From: Gordionus sp. m RMFG-2023
Taxonomy: Eukaryota; Nematomorpha; Gordioida; Chordodea; Parachordodidae
Assembly (NCBI RefSeq): GCF_954871325.1
Contig: NC_088776.1
Location: 29,560,508 to 29,624,507, forward strand
DNA: 64,000 bases
Direction of reading: 5' to 3'
The translations under genes were made by a program, and so were the position numbers. Positions 24,095 through 36,983 of this stretch are shown here, piece by piece (the first letter of the stretch is position 1; every line of letters starts with the position of its first letter). The notes beneath the pieces are model-generated. The model saw only the letters and a list, made by a program, of their open reading frames with translations. It ran no database searches and was not told the origin of the DNA.

Positions 24095-26100
24095 TACAAA
24101 ATGATTGGCCCGTAACTTCACGAAGAATTATACTGATTTTTAATTGAGTCAATCCTTACAGTATATTCATACCATCTCAGTTTGCTCTCCTTTATTTTTT
24201 CCGACAAGGGACCTACACCCATCTTCTTTCTTAGTTTATCATTAATCATACGATCTATTTGGTGTATGCTAGGTGGCTTCGGATAATTCGCATTTCGGTT
24301 ACATCCAACATATTCTCTTCTACAGCTCGGTGCCCAAGTTTAACACCTATACAATAACACCGGCCTGATAATAGTGCGATAGGTTAACTTAAGTTACATT
24401 GACATCTTCCAGTCACATTGCAGTCACAAAGTACCCTTGTTATGCTTCTCCATTTTATCCATGTATCGTAGTGTTGACTTCATCTTGATAAACCCCATCA
24501 TGATGTATTTTAGACATTATACAACCTTCAGGTAAGGAGCAATGCACCGCCCGCTGGGCTGTCACTTCGGTTTCTGGTGTATCACTATGTCATCTGACAA
24601 CATTGACCATGGTGTATAGGCCTCTACAAATCCTCGGTTATATTATCGAGAATGAGTACGAGGAAAAAGGGGCTTAATGCCATCCTTGAGTCTCCGACCT
24701 CCGTTCTAACAATTGACACAATCTTCTAACTTACATCTAATGAGTTGCACAATCATACACTTCTCCCCCCCCCCCCATATTTTCCCATTAATGTTCTTAA
24801 GACAAATTTTTTTATGATCTAACAGCCTTGCACAAAACCGAATGATATCTGGATACTTGCATTTCATCCCGTAGTCTCTTGACAAGATTCTTTCCAGAAT
24901 CTTTAAAGTATGGCCTCTCATATGTATCCCGCTATAATTCGAGCATTCTATTTTTACCTTTGTTATAATGATGCTCTCCCTCTAATCTGCTGAAATCTTA
25001 CCCTCCTTCACGCTTCTACTTCTTCTATCTCTGCACTTTAGGTGAATATGGGGTTAAATATAAAACCTTTCCTTATAGAATAGCGGGACAAGGGCAACTA
25101 CCCACCTTTTGGAAATGCGACACTTCCTGTAAATATCATATTAAGATAATAAAAATTTTCCCTTACACCCCCCCCCCCCCTTCTCCTCACTCTACTCCAA
25201 AGAATGTATATAATATATCACTATAAAGAATGAAAGAAAAAATTGAATAAAGTTAAGTTTTTAAAATAACGACTATAATTCAAAATTTCTAGAAAAAAGC
25301 ATATTTATAAAATAAATGAAACCCCAAAATTATTTTTAGAAAAATCGAAATTAGCCAAAGGCCTAAAATGAGTGGACTCAATGACATAAAATTCATATTA
25401 AAAAACCCCACCTGATAGTGATTTCCCTTACCCACCCATAGAATGATCCTGGCTACATCTATGTTATGCATCCAACTATCAACAGATAGCTCGTCTGGTA
25501 CTATCTTCGCCCTACCCAATTTTGGATTTTAGACTTTACCTCGTTGGCCGTAAAACAGCTGATCATCTTGGTACTTTTTGGGATTGGAACTAACTTACCC
25601 CTAAGGTTTTTGTTTAGAAGACATTGAAAGCACTGCCACTTTTCTATCTCGTAGTCGATAAGCACTTATGCACTTCTACTTTAACGCTGCTCATGACCTC
25701 AATGTCTTCGAATTATTTATCCCTAATTTTGACAATTTTTACATTAAATTATTTTCCTCTTTCAAATATAATTTCTTAGCTATCTGGTTATAAGCCCTAT
25801 TCCTTGTCATAGCTACTATTACCTTTGCAACTCTTTTGCACTTCTAGTAAGCTTTTCAGTCTTCCTAGTTTTGACCATACCTTGCGTCCTTTATTTTCGC
25901 TGACACAATTTGGACTTGCTTATTAAACTATCAGATCTCCCTCTTCATCGCCTTGACTCTTTTTGTTTTTCCGAAAACAATAAGGCATTACCCTTTATTC
26001 CGATGCCATGTTTACAGGTATTGTTTCCAGTCTCTTGCCAGCCAATCCTTCTTATAAATACCCTAGTTGATATGTGATAGAGGTTTAGTCTTTTAAGCTA
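24095..26100 (-). mobile_element. RTE/BovB-like LINE relic (reverse transcriptase region)
   Basis: Minus-strand motifs occur in the order expected for RTE-type RTs. Near 25519-25400: KIVPDELSVD, then ILWVGKGN, comparable to the PDEW...YKGKGD block. Near 24921: MRGHTLKILERIL, comparable to the MKxxERII block. Near 24660: LFLVLILDNITEDL. At 24583-24597: SDDIV, the catalytic DD box. Near 24330-24290: RAVEENMLDVTEMRII. Near 24255-24170: NDKLRKKMGVGPLSEKIKES and KLRWYEYT. The motifs are in different frames with stops, so the copy is dead, and 5' sequence to about 26100 is only weakly coding. C runs of about 11 interrupt it near 24766 and 25168. No tail or target duplication was found. Confidence 0.75.
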
Positions 26101-26560
26101 TCGAATCTTGTTCTGGGCTTAAGCGAATTACTCTTTTGCGTTAACATTTTTAAATACTCTATAATGGGTCTATAGTTTCTATCGAGTATATTGCATTAGT
26201 TATTTAATTTACTCTTTATTTCTTAAATTATATAAGTATTGGCATATTTATTAGCCCCCCCCCCCCCGTTTATTTTAAGATGATTATTTTTATCAAATAT
26301 TTTGAACGATAAAAGTTGTACATTTAGTGGATTTAATAAATATCTTAAACTTCTATAAAACGATAATATTCAAGTAATTTTAAAGAATAAAAGTCAGGGT
26401 GCAATATCAAAAACTTAACAAGTTTCAATGACAAGCAAAAATTATAATTTTTTTTATAATGAATTCTAAAAAGAATGCCATATTCTTATCGGAAAACGTC
26501 ATCCGAAGGATAAAAATATTCAAATATATTTGAAAAGAAATAGGAACGAAAGATTTGACA
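26100..26560. other. AT-rich intergenic DNA with a C-run
   Basis: A C run of about 11 lies near 26256-26267; otherwise nothing recognised. Confidence 0.45.
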
Positions 26561-26564
26561 AATT

Positions 26565-26960
26565 CTTTTTAACTGAACCCAACCCAATCATAGGAAGAAA
26601 CATTTTCTCTACCCAGGCATGAGAATATTTTAAAAAAAATAACTGACTCGACCCAGCCATAACAAAAAATTAAATTCCTATTGCCAAACCGAGGACACCG
26701 GAAAATTTAAAATATAAAAAAGTATACCATAAAATTTTATTTTTTTGTATTTTATTAGAAATAATCGAAAAATGAACACAAATGAAATCAAACCATGTTT
26801 TATTTATATCACTGATTAAATTCAATTGTAATAAAAATATTGCCAAACCTAGTCCAACCCGACTCCCTTAAAGATAGTTTCTCGATCTTGCCTACCCAAC
26901 CCGAAATATAAAAATTAATTATAATAATCAGACCCAACCTAACTCACGGGTTTTTCAAAA
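26565..26960. repeat. hAT-type subterminal fragments with CCCAACCC words
   Basis: The words AACCCAACCC, CGACCCAGCC, CCAACCCGACTCCC and CTACCCAACCCG recur on one strand between A/T spacers. This matches the end architecture of hAT families here. No matching terminal pair or target duplication was found, and no transposase is visible. Confidence 0.45.
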
Positions 26961-27870
26961 TTTGTTTTATTAAAGTATCATGCCTAATCACTTTATGCTA
27001 TCATTTGTTTTAAATAATATTTTATGTAGAATAGATTTCTTATCGATTTTTTGCGTCTTTGTCTCATATTTTGTCTTAAAAATAGTTTTGCTAATCTATT
27101 AAGTTGAAACGTTTTTTTTAACAAAGGAGTAATAAATCTTAATATATTTTAATTAAAATTTTATATATATACTGATGATATATTCTTAATTAGATTTAAA
27201 AATCATGATAAAATTAAAAATAATCTTTTGTATAATTATTTGAATTTTTTTATAACTATTTTGAGAATGATAACAATATTGCCCCATCCCCAAAGTGATT
27301 TTAAAACAAAGATTAGGGTTTGGAATAGGACAATAAATATCAATCCCATCATATAATTGGTTTACATAAAATATAAGACACATTTTATATATTTATATTT
27401 ATATTGATTAATTGCTTATGCTAAATTAACAACATTTGCTAAGAAAATTAAATTATAAAACGAAACTTTGTCCTCTTGATAATTTAAATATTCAGAAAAT
27501 GACTTCCTTAACCATCGAGGGAAATAGTCAGACCTAAAAACAAGGGATATCTGAATCGTTATATAAAAAAATTCTAGTACGATTAATGTTAAGCTGCCTA
27601 AATTAAAAGGGTTCATTTATGTTTTTATAAAAATTATAAAGGCTTTATCGAGAATTTTTTGAAATATTTATAACAAATTTCCTATTAAAAAAGAATAGAA
27701 AGACATGCAACTTGTATATAATATATGATAAAAGTATGAGTATGCAAAGTAAAAGATAAATTAAATATTTGGAATACTATCATTAGAATTGAAGCTTTTG
27801 GATCTTATTGTTAATTAGAAAACTTCAGTTTAATCTAATACTATCAAATGGATTAATTTTTATTTAAAAC
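26960..27870. other. AT-rich intergenic DNA, nothing recognised
   Basis: No supported feature; ORFs here are short and of random composition. Confidence 0.5.
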
Positions 27871-27948
27871 CTGGGCAGGATATAAACCGAAATATATTTT
27901 AAAAAAATCGGGACGGGTCTTTGCAAATGATGCCTTTACAGGTCTTTG
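27868..27948. repeat. End fragment of the CAGAGACCTG (GGCCCGG) hAT family
   Basis: Ends at 27948 with a sequence whose reverse complement is CAAAGACCTGTAAAGGC, close to CAGAGACCTGAAGGCC at the right end of the 13.8-kb element. ATCGGGACGGG precedes it. No left partner. Confidence 0.45.
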
Positions 27949-28344
27949 ATAAATATTAAAAATTACTGTCATAAAAATAGTAAAAGCTCACAAGGGAAAG
28001 GGTTACCTATCAAATTGTTATGTTTTATACATATTATATTGCTATAATTCGCTAAATCAAATATAATTTGTTTAATATATCTTATAGTTTTATATACGAT
28101 AATATATGTTTATCTATTACATATTGTTAATATAATTTGATATAGATATTATCATATCACATGTATAATAATAATCCACAAAAAATATTCAAATCAAAAT
28201 AAGTAATTGAATGAAATGAATGCTTTCACAATTTCTTTTCGAAGGTCTTTTTGTCTCTCTCTATTATCGTCACCTCATATATCCACTATATATGACACAT
28301 CAAATATATTCTCTTAAATTACAATTTATATACAAAACAAAAGA

Positions 28345-28440
28345 AGTTTGACCCGGTTCAGAAATTTATATAAGTTCAGTTCGCTTCTTTTAGCGACTTG
28401 GTTTAATTCAGTTGCGGTTCAGAAAATTAAAGATTTATTC
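28345..28440. repeat. hAT-type fragment with GGTTCAG repeats
   Basis: CCCGGTTCAG, AGTTCAGTTCG, AATTCAGTTGCGGTTCAG in about 90 bp. Isolated end fragment. Confidence 0.4.
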
Positions 28441-29005
28441 CTTCAAAATGGATAGATTTACTATGGTCCCTCTAAAAATCTTCCAAAATAAATATGTTAA
28501 AATACAAAATAATGCAATTTAAAATTTTACCATGTTTGCCATGATAAAAAAAAGGTTGATTACTTGAATAGAGCAACAAAAAACATCTAGCTATGTCATC
28601 TGACATTGTAAAATCACTTAAAAACTTTAAACCTAGTCAACAAGCTAAAGTCGTTTAATATTTTCCGAAAATATAAATTAAATGGAAAAGGCGAATGAAT
28701 AGTAGATCACATTTTTTTTTAATTTTTGATGTCGGGTATCTGTTTCATTTAATTATATGGCCTTACCCAGTACAGATCGCTTAGAATATTTAAAGAAAAC
28801 GTAAATTTTGGATTTAATTCTTAAAAAATGAGTTATATTTATTTTATTATATTATTTAAAAAGCCCATGGCATTGCATATAGAAGACATGGCTCTATCTT
28901 ATGGAGAAAATATTCAATCAACGTTTATTAAATATTAAATATTTTTTATAGTAAAACAAAATATTGCTACTGTTGTGTGTTATTTATCATAATTTATTTT
29001 AAAAT
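28441..29005. other. AT-rich intergenic DNA, nothing recognised
   Basis: No supported feature. Confidence 0.5.
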
Positions 29006-29007
29006 AG

Positions 29008-29056
29008 CATATAGGGGTGACCGGGGTACGCCGATGACAGGGGCACACAGAACAAT
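29008..29056. repeat. Repeat fragment, GGTGACCGGGG type
   Basis: TATAGGGGTGACCGGGGTAC is similar to TATAGGAGAAACCGGGGCAC at 39169-39190, and both follow cata. It is probably one end of a dispersed repeat; the other end was not identified. Confidence 0.35.
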
Positions 29057-29627
29057 TTCAATTAATATTAAAAACAATATGGTTTAAAGTCTCAAAAATA
29101 AGTTTTATATAGATAATTATACAACTATTGAAAAAAAAATTCCTCTTGGGTCAACTTAGTAAAATTGTATTTTAAAATTTATGTTTTTATTAACAAAAAA
29201 TAACTAAATTTATTTTTCTATTTTTTCCTGTAGATTTTTACTATCAATCTTAAATACCATTATCAAATAAAAGCATAACTCCCACATTCTGTGTATTGTA
29301 GGAATTACTATTAGTATTTATATCATATATGTAGCGGACTAGGGACATCGGACAAGGACAGACAATTATATCAATCAAATCATTATTCCTAAGTAATTTT
29401 AATAATGGTAACTTTTACAAAAGGACTGCTAAGAATATGGATGCAAATAAAATTAGCTGACCAATTTTGAATAAATATATTTCATTTTATTATTTATTCT
29501 ATCATTTATTATTTAAGTATTCATCAAGAAAGAATATTATAAGATTATATTAGCAAATATAGAGAAAATAGGTTACCAATTATAAGTTCTGAACTACTAG
29601 AAAGTACTTGTCTCATATATCGTAACC

Positions 29628-31162
29628 AGGCGAGTATATAAGAGATTTTTGCAAATGGGAGGGGGGAAGGGGGAGGAGATTTTTTAATATTGAAATATTG
29701 TTCTTGGAATATAAAAAATTATTAGATCTTATCATCATATAAATGATATTATAATTAATCATATTTTAAAAAATAACAATTTGGACAAATAATAAAATAT
29801 TGAAAAACCATATAAGCCACTATAATAAAAAATATACTATATAAACTGATATGTAAATCATAGTATATATAGAATTAATTATATTGTGATTTAAAAAGTT
29901 AATTAAAATATTGTTCATAAATGAAAATTTAGTTTCCTTTACGATTACACCAATTATTCAATAAATTGATCTGTACTAGGGTGTAAATCCTAATATATTA
30001 AGAAACTATTCCATTCAATCGATTTTAAGAGGCTGCATCTTTGAGATAGGCTTTTATTTTCCAAATGAACAAAAGATTACCTCATTTGTTCTGCTTGTAC
30101 TAATTGGTATGCCATTTTCCAAAATATGCAGTAATTTTAATATATTTGGGGAAAAATCTAAAAATACTATATAGTATATGCTTCCAATATTTATATTGAG
30201 GATTATTTACTAAAGCTAACCAGGATTTAAATTATTATTTTAATTGGCATATAAATACATTAATATACTCTGAATAAAATCAAACGAAATATTTAATTTT
30301 TTCAAGATCAAGATTCAATATACCCTCAGAAAGATTTAAAGATAATAGAATTTGTAAATTGGATATAGTAATTTGATGAATTACTAATCGTTCATTGATT
30401 TGAGTCAAGAATATATTCAAAAGGGGAATGAAAACGGTTATTTCATAATAATCCTCAACCAATATTAACAATTTGTTTTTGTACGAGGCTTAGAAACGCC
30501 TCAACAATCAGCTAAATCTCTTTAAATTCATGGTCGAAACTATCTCTTAGTTTTCTAAGATAAATATTCGGTATTCTCATAACTTCAACCAAATTCCATT
30601 TTTTCAAAACTTTCATAAAATTTTGTATAATTAAATAGTTTATTAATACATTTTAATGAAAAAATAAATCTGTTGTTATATTAAATCTTTTATAATGTAT
30701 TATCAGATAAAATATCTTATTCAGACCATTCTGATATTTCTCCCAAGGCACTCAAAATAGGCTTTTCTAGATATAACTTGATGTCGAATGCTCCATCTTT
30801 CGAGCACGCCTTCTGCAGTTTTTACATCTTGTGACACAGGAAGTCTCAGAAATAATTTTATTCCACAAATTCTGTCTCTTTGGATATCTGAACATTTTAT
30901 ATACTGTAGAAATTTTGCCAAATCATAGTTATTAGTAGAGAAAAATTAAGTAGAATCTTTTTGGTTAATAAAATTTTCTTATATCCATCAGTGTATGTAG
31001 TTATCTAGTTAAATTTAATACATAAGGAAGAAATATTTAAATTAATTGTAACTTTTTGCTCTATAGAAAATAACACATTTGAAATAGAATTCTTTGCAAT
31101 TCACAATTCATGAAAGCCTTATATATTTTTTAAAAATATGCCCTCCCAGGCTGACACGCTTG
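29628..31162 (-). mobile_element. hAT transposon relic (THAP12/52-kDa-repressor-like), copy B
   Basis: Colinear with 3240-4700. Minus-strand frames: 30921-30721 (MAKFLQYIKCSDIQRDRICG), 30471-30280 (VEDYYEITVFIPLLNIFLTQ then INERLVIHQ, typical of the mid-part of THAP12-like hAT transposases) and, near 30130-29960 in broken frames, the C-terminal region (LHPSTDQFIE). The left end near 29628 (CCAGGCGAG then a G-rich stretch) and the right end near 31141-31162 (CCCTCCCAGGCTGACACGCT) look like worn CAGTGGCGTAGC termini. No target duplication was recognised. Stops and frame changes are numerous. Confidence 0.65.
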
Positions 31163-31439
31163 CCTATGACTATCTCCAATGCGCCTTGTTTATTTACGTT
31201 AAAATTTAATATATATTAAAAGTTGTTTTTTTTAAAATAAACATTCTTCCATATTTATTCGCTTAATTGTTATCACACAGTTATATAAAATGAAAAATAT
31301 ATAATTAGTAAAAAAATACGAAGAAAAAAGTCATAATACCAAAAGGACAATATTGAGGAATAAATCATAAAATAATGTAAAATACAAAATAAATAAATAA
31401 AAGCGAAAGCAGCAAAAATTATTCAAAACCTCCTTCATC

Positions 31440-32187
31440 TAATCATCAGGAGAGATCGAATTAATAAAACAAACATATTGCGATCCTCTGCCTTAAGTAA
31501 AAACATTCGCGAGGCTCCTAAGAATTTTTTCTGATTAGGCGGGCAACGTCTTTAAAAAAGTTTTTAGCCAAATCACCATATATAGTTAAGGAGGAGCAAA
31601 TGATGGGTATGAATATGTAATTTGAGGAATCAGCGCTGTATTTGCTGATCTTAAAATTTTAAGCTCTGTTCAGAGCGTCCTTGTTAAAATTAGAGGGGGA
31701 GTTAGTGTCCAAACAAGAGAAATCTCATATTAAAAACTTATAAGCCAGAAGGCTCCATTGAGGTAGGAAAATCAGCTGACCTAAGTGCAAGAAATATAAT
31801 TTGATTGCATTTCAAGTGTCGAGTTTGCCGACCGGGATTACGATTGCAATGTAAAGGTTGCAACGCCATATTGTTATCATCAGTATGACATTTGCTGCAT
31901 TTATATGGTAATGAAAAGGGAATGTTGAGCCTGATACATAAAGCATAGCTGAGCTCATGGTTGTCCAATTCGAGTTTGAGATTGGTAGATGGAATAACAT
32001 CTAAAAATACATATCCCCGATCTTTGATAAGTTTAATAAATGTGGATCTAGCCAATGGTGAGAGACTCGAAATAAGGTAATCAATGGAGTTTTTCACAAG
32101 TAAATCCCAATCCTTCTGCTTTACAGAGATCGGAAATAGGGTTGAGGTTGTGACGGATTTTGCCCATTCTATCTTAGCTGTATTCAA
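31440..32187 (-). pseudogene. LINE-type C-terminal tail relic, copy 2 (with zinc-binding part)
   Basis: The minus-strand ORF from 32187 (149 aa) contains WAKSVTTSTLFPISVKQKDW, LSPLARSTFIKLIK, a Cys/His cluster (CSKCHTDDNNMALQPLHC) and ALRSADFPTSMEPSGL. The same order (zinc cluster, then EPxGL) precedes the WDxxCxDPLAPS block in animal RT proteins of this type. The frame then breaks near 31740 and continues as DFSCLDTNSPSNFNKDALNR, YIFIPIICSSLTIYGDLAKN and EPRECFYLRQRIAI toward 31450. The upstream reverse transcriptase is absent. The expected DGKRPDG block is missing at the break, suggesting a deletion. Confidence 0.7.
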
Positions 32188-32369
32188 AAAAGGATAAATG
32201 ATTTTTAAAAATTAGCATAAATATTATTTTATTTTATTACTTTATTATTTTAATTTAAAAAAGATTACAATTTATAAAATAATATACTACGCCATAATAA
32301 AATATATTAAAAAAAAAGAAATTAGGTAATAACCCCTTGTATTAATATATTATACATATTTTAATTGAA

Positions 32370-32940
32370 ATTCGTCATAGGGAAAAATCTTCCTAGAGGA
32401 TCAACCGAAATTAAGCGAACTCTTTTGCCAAGTGTTTTGAAGAAATCCCGAGCTCTAGATCCAAAGGCACCGATTGTGTCAGTAGGAATGTGGATTAAAA
32501 TGATATTAGGAATGTTAATATATTTATTAATTTACCTAATTTCCGCTCTAATTAAAGAATTGGAGCTAATGGAGCAAAACGATCAGCCCTTATAAAATCT
32601 CAGGCTAACGGGATTCTATTACCTATTGTCATTCCGGGCCTTATATTGCCTCTAGAATTATGTCCTACGGATACCAAATTTGGTGGAATAATGGCTGAGC
32701 GGAGAGTTCTAGCAAAAATTAAATTTACCACTTGGTGGTATGATTAGCCTAGGGTGAGGGCCTAAGCTGTCGACATGGAGATCAGAGTTTTAAAGGTGAT
32801 TGTGTGACGATATCACATCCTGACGAAGGCATATTATTATCTGAAGTTCTTCTTTGGAAAGAAGGAAATCAAGGTTGGAGCTATAAATAATTAGTTGAGA
32901 GTTAGCTAGATATAAATAGCGTCATTCATCAGGATTTTTC
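32370..32940 (-). pseudogene. LINE-type C-terminal tail relic, copy 3
   Basis: Minus-strand pieces include LLSKEELQIIICLRQDVISS near 32850, DLHVDSLG near 32780, RPGMTIGNRIPLA near 32630, ADRFAPLIL near 32580 and IPTDTIGAFGSRARDFFKTL then GKRVRLISVDPRK near 32475-32385. They fall in the order of the same tail domain as copy 2 (cysteine region, DGxRPDG-like region, WD block, FG-x-A block). Frames differ and stops occur. The plus-strand 76-codon ORF at 32365-32595 is its antisense shadow. Confidence 0.6.
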
Positions 32941-34260
32941 CTTTATATTTACAGATTTATGAGGATTTTTTTTACAAAACTCTGTCCCATATGTACCGCT
33001 CACCTATAAATAAATTTTTTAAATTTTATATAATTATATTTTGTTTTATATAGATATATATACAAACCAAAAAGCAGGACCGGTTAAAACCAAATCAAGG
33101 TGGACCGAACCATGATCTTCATTCTATTTTGATATTGTTAATATTTTAATTCCAAATTATTTCTTTAACTTAAGAGCAATAGTTAAATTTATGTTGTACA
33201 ATTGTAATAATTTTTCATTAATCGCTTCAAAATGCCAGTCTGTATTACTTTAATACTCTCGTTTAACAGCCCTTTCCTTAGTCTGTGACTACACCTGCCT
33301 CTTGGTCTTAATCCAATAATTCACACTTGATCCTAATCCACTATAAAATCTCAAAAAATAAATATTCGGGCCTTCAATGTAATTTTTATCCCAATCAACA
33401 CTCTAGGTTATCTAAGGAGCTGAGGCATACCAACCAATCAGATGCCTTAAATTTTTAGTCATTAAGTCATCACTTTTATATATAATCGTAATTTATAGTA
33501 TATTAAACACGTCATCATATCCCTTTTTAAATGCTGTAAAATATATTTAAAAATTTTTCTTAAAATAATATAATATCATGGTAATTATATATTAAATATC
33601 AAATTATTTCTATTTATACCTACTGTATAAATTTCAGGTCTAAATTATACAAATGGGAATTTTAATTTTTAGAAAACAGACTTCTAAATAAGTTGCTAAA
33701 AAAATTAAACATTAATGAAAATAAAAATTTTTTCATATTATTTCCAAAAAAATCTGACTTATTTCTAAAATTTTTTATTTTATATTGATTTTTTAGTATT
33801 CATTATATCATAAATAGATATAATCCAACTTTCATATAAATATTCAAGTCATTATCCCTTATAAATATTTATTGGAAGTTTATAATCTTTTTAAAATCAA
33901 AAAATTATATAGAATTTAAAAAAATCTTATTTATAAAAATATTGTATAAAGAAACTTTTATTTATTTTAAAACTATTTTCAATATTATCATAGGTCAAGC
34001 TTTCATTTAATGATAGTCTTAAAGTTTTTTTAAAAGCTAATTTTACCCTAGAAGAGGGGACCATAGCTAAAAATTAAATGTTTTTATTTTTTTTAAAATA
34101 ATGCTATATCGCATATTTTATATGTTATAATATATATCTATTTTTTTTCCTCTTTCTTTTCAGGAGATATAAACGCTTTTGTAATTACAACCCTCAATAT
34201 ACAGGAATCATTCAATATAGAAATATTATAGCAAAATTTAAATAATCCAGGTCATAGTAA
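32941..34260. other. AT-rich intergenic DNA
   Basis: A short hAT-like fragment at about 33072-33115 (GGACCGGTTAAAACC, GGACCGAACC) is the only recognisable item. Confidence 0.45.
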
Positions 34261-34266
34261 TAATTG

Positions 34267-34667
34267 TAGATTCGGCATTGCAATGGGCGGGTTTTGACCA
34301 CATTGCCCGTTAACCCAATGTAAATATAAATACTCTCATGTCCACCCATACTTTTTTAAATTTACCCACCCACCCATCCATTTATTTATTTGTTTAACCC
34401 AACCCGCTCATATTTTAAAAATTATTATTATTGGTTGATTTGGATTTTTATTTATTTTATTTTATAATATATCTTTACTTAAACTTATATAATATCCAAT
34501 TATGAAATATAAAATTTTTTAAATAGAAGTCTGGACTGTTAGTTTGGCCTAAAAATATTCCAAATTTACCCATCCATCGTCCGCCCATTGTTCTAAAAAT
34601 AATTTTTAACCTACTGTTCACCCGCCTAATGTTAAAAATCTATTAGCCCACCCATTGCAAACCTCTA
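34267..34667. mobile_element. hAT-type MITE with CCCACCC subterminal repeats
   Basis: Inverted ends: left TAGATTCGGCATTGCAATGG then GCGGG; right, reverse-complemented, TAGAGGTTTGCAATGGGTGG. Both subterminal regions have CCCACCC, CCCAACCC and CCCGCC words. About 401 bp, non-coding. Flanking 8-mers do not match, so the target duplication is not confirmed. Confidence 0.6.
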
Positions 34668-35638
34668 ATATGTATTATGGCTCATTATTAAGCAAGTTAA
34701 TAATATTTTAGAATAAATTTATTATTTTTGAAAACTTTTTAATGTATTATATTTAACTTATATTTAGTTGCCTTGCAAATTATTGTAATTGTTTTTATCG
34801 TCTTTATACCAATTAAATCTTTCAGCCAAATTTATTTCCAAAAAATCAATAGCAATTTTATTTGCTAAGATCGAAAACTGGAATAAATTTTTTATTTATT
34901 TTTAAAATTTTATTCTCCTATCTATACTTTATTAAATATAATATAATAAATAAAAATTAATTAAGAGACAATTTTATAAATTAGATCAAAATAAATTTAA
35001 ATTATATAGATAGATTGTTAAATTAAGGCGGAAAAACATTTGTTGTAAACTCAAAATTTATGCATCACATTTAGATAAAATAATTAATCTCACTTGAATG
35101 AGATATAAAATTTATTAACAGTCATATCTTTTATCCACCGATAAGACATAATCTGCTCAATACTAACCATGAATAAATAAATTAATTTTATTTGTGAGAT
35201 TGAACTGGTTTATCTAGTTTTAAGAATTTGCACTGCAGTTGTAGTATAATTAAGTGTTTTGCTAATTCTGAATCTAACCCGATAATCGGACCTAGGTATT
35301 TTTCTGAAACAAGTCCCAACTCAAATCAAAATCTAATAAAATTCTGAATCTAAATCAGTTTTCCCCTGAACACGGGCCTAGACTGGGATTGAAAAATTTA
35401 TGAAAAAAAAATTGTAATTGGTGCTTTGAATATGAAATATAATATTTTTAGTGCTTTAGACATTTATTATAAAACCAATTCGTTCAGTCAAAAATTTAAT
35501 ACGTTCCAGATTCACCGCTACAAAAAAAAAGAGCGAGTTCAAATTCCTAATAGGGTTCATTTAATCTATAAATGTCATCTTTTAAAAAGATCCATTAAAT
35601 ATAAATAAATTGTCAAATTACACGATATTAGATTGGAA
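34668..35638. other. AT-rich intergenic DNA with one hAT-like fragment
   Basis: At 35265-35395, GAATCTAACCCG, ATCGGACC, AATCTAAATCAG and CACGGGCC words suggest a worn hAT end region. Nothing else recognised. Confidence 0.4.
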
Positions 35639-36022
35639 TGTCGTATAGGGATGTGGAATTCATGGGGATGCGAAATTTCCCAATTTGAAATCATTTATTG
35701 AGGGCAATAAATTTTAAAAATCCAATTTTACCTGAAATGTAAGATAGAATGTAAAGAGTTGCCCACTGTGTATTTCAAAAATTTTGCCTGGCACTTTAAA
35801 ACTACTCTTAATTTATATTGATTTTTATATGAAATTTTTATTTAAATAAAAAAATCCACCAAAGCTTATTGAGATAATAATAGTCTGAATTTATAGTGTA
35901 GGTACTCTACACATGCTGGAATACATTTCCGCTTAAATTAGAAGATAAAATTTTAAAATCCCCTTAGATAAATGATTTAAAGAGAGATTCTATCCCAATG
36001 GATTCCATATCCAAATACGACA
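35639..36022. mobile_element. MITE-like repeat, TGTCGTATNGGGATATGGAATC ends, short copy
   Basis: Left end TGTCGTATAGGGATGTGGAA at 35639; right end, reverse-complemented, TGTCGTATTTGGATATGGAA, ending at 36022. About 384 bp, non-coding. The same termini bound the palindrome at 36984-39087. No clear target duplication, so the superfamily is not assigned. Confidence 0.6.
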
Positions 36023-36983
36023 TATATAATAGAGTATAATGCATAGTGTATAAAAATAAAAAATAGTGACAAAATATGATTAGAAATATAATATTAATTT
36101 TTTTTTTAAATTAGTGAAACAGAATTTGTTAAAATGTACTTGACAGAAGCTGAAGCCGTAAAATATTTAATAAATAAAGATTTTAATTTTAGGAAATTTA
36201 TTAAAGGCATTCTATTTTTATTTTTCTTTGAGATTTTTTTAATAAACAATCATCTTCTAAATTGTCTACTATTCATTGTAAGATTTGAAAAATTATTTTT
36301 TCTTGAAGCTGGTATCAAATCTCGACTATTTCTTTAAATGTTATTTATCATTTCTTTTTGTGGAAGATTAATTCAAGGCCATTTGAGTTTTTTACCAAAC
36401 TTATATATTAAAAAAAATATTTAAATAGGCATGCTGTAAAATATCTGAAGGAAACAGCTGTCAGATTTTTAAATTTGTTTAAAATGTAATTTTTGACCTT
36501 AATTGATTGCATAAACATAAAAATTGTCAAAAAATGATTAAGTTCATATTCAAAATTTGTATAAAACATAAAAATATTGTTCACTATTTTTAAAAAAAAA
36601 TTTCAATGTACAAATCTTTGCAATTTGAACTTGTTTTTTTAGAGTTAAAAATATTTTCCATGGTATATTTTTATTGCCCAAAATTTTGAGCCCGAAATCT
36701 TTGAAGATCACAAAATTGAAGATTTCTTTTAAAGATATTTTTACTTAAATTGAAGCAAGAGATCAATCAACTAAATAAATACTCCGCGTTACCTCATACT
36801 TAAAGCTTCATCCAGTTATGGCTAGCACATAAGTCCGTAGGAAAGAAAGTAATCCTTCTATTTTTAGAAGCAGAGGGACTTCAAATTGAAATTCTCAAGG
36901 AGTTTTACCTGTTATGGACATACCTTTCACCTATATTTTTTATTCTATTTTTATAATTTCTAAATATTATTACATTTATTTTT

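Noticed and set aside
32365-32595. 76-codon plus-strand ORF
   Set aside because: It is antisense to a minus-strand LINE tail (IPTDTIGAFGSRARDFFKTL), which explains the openness.
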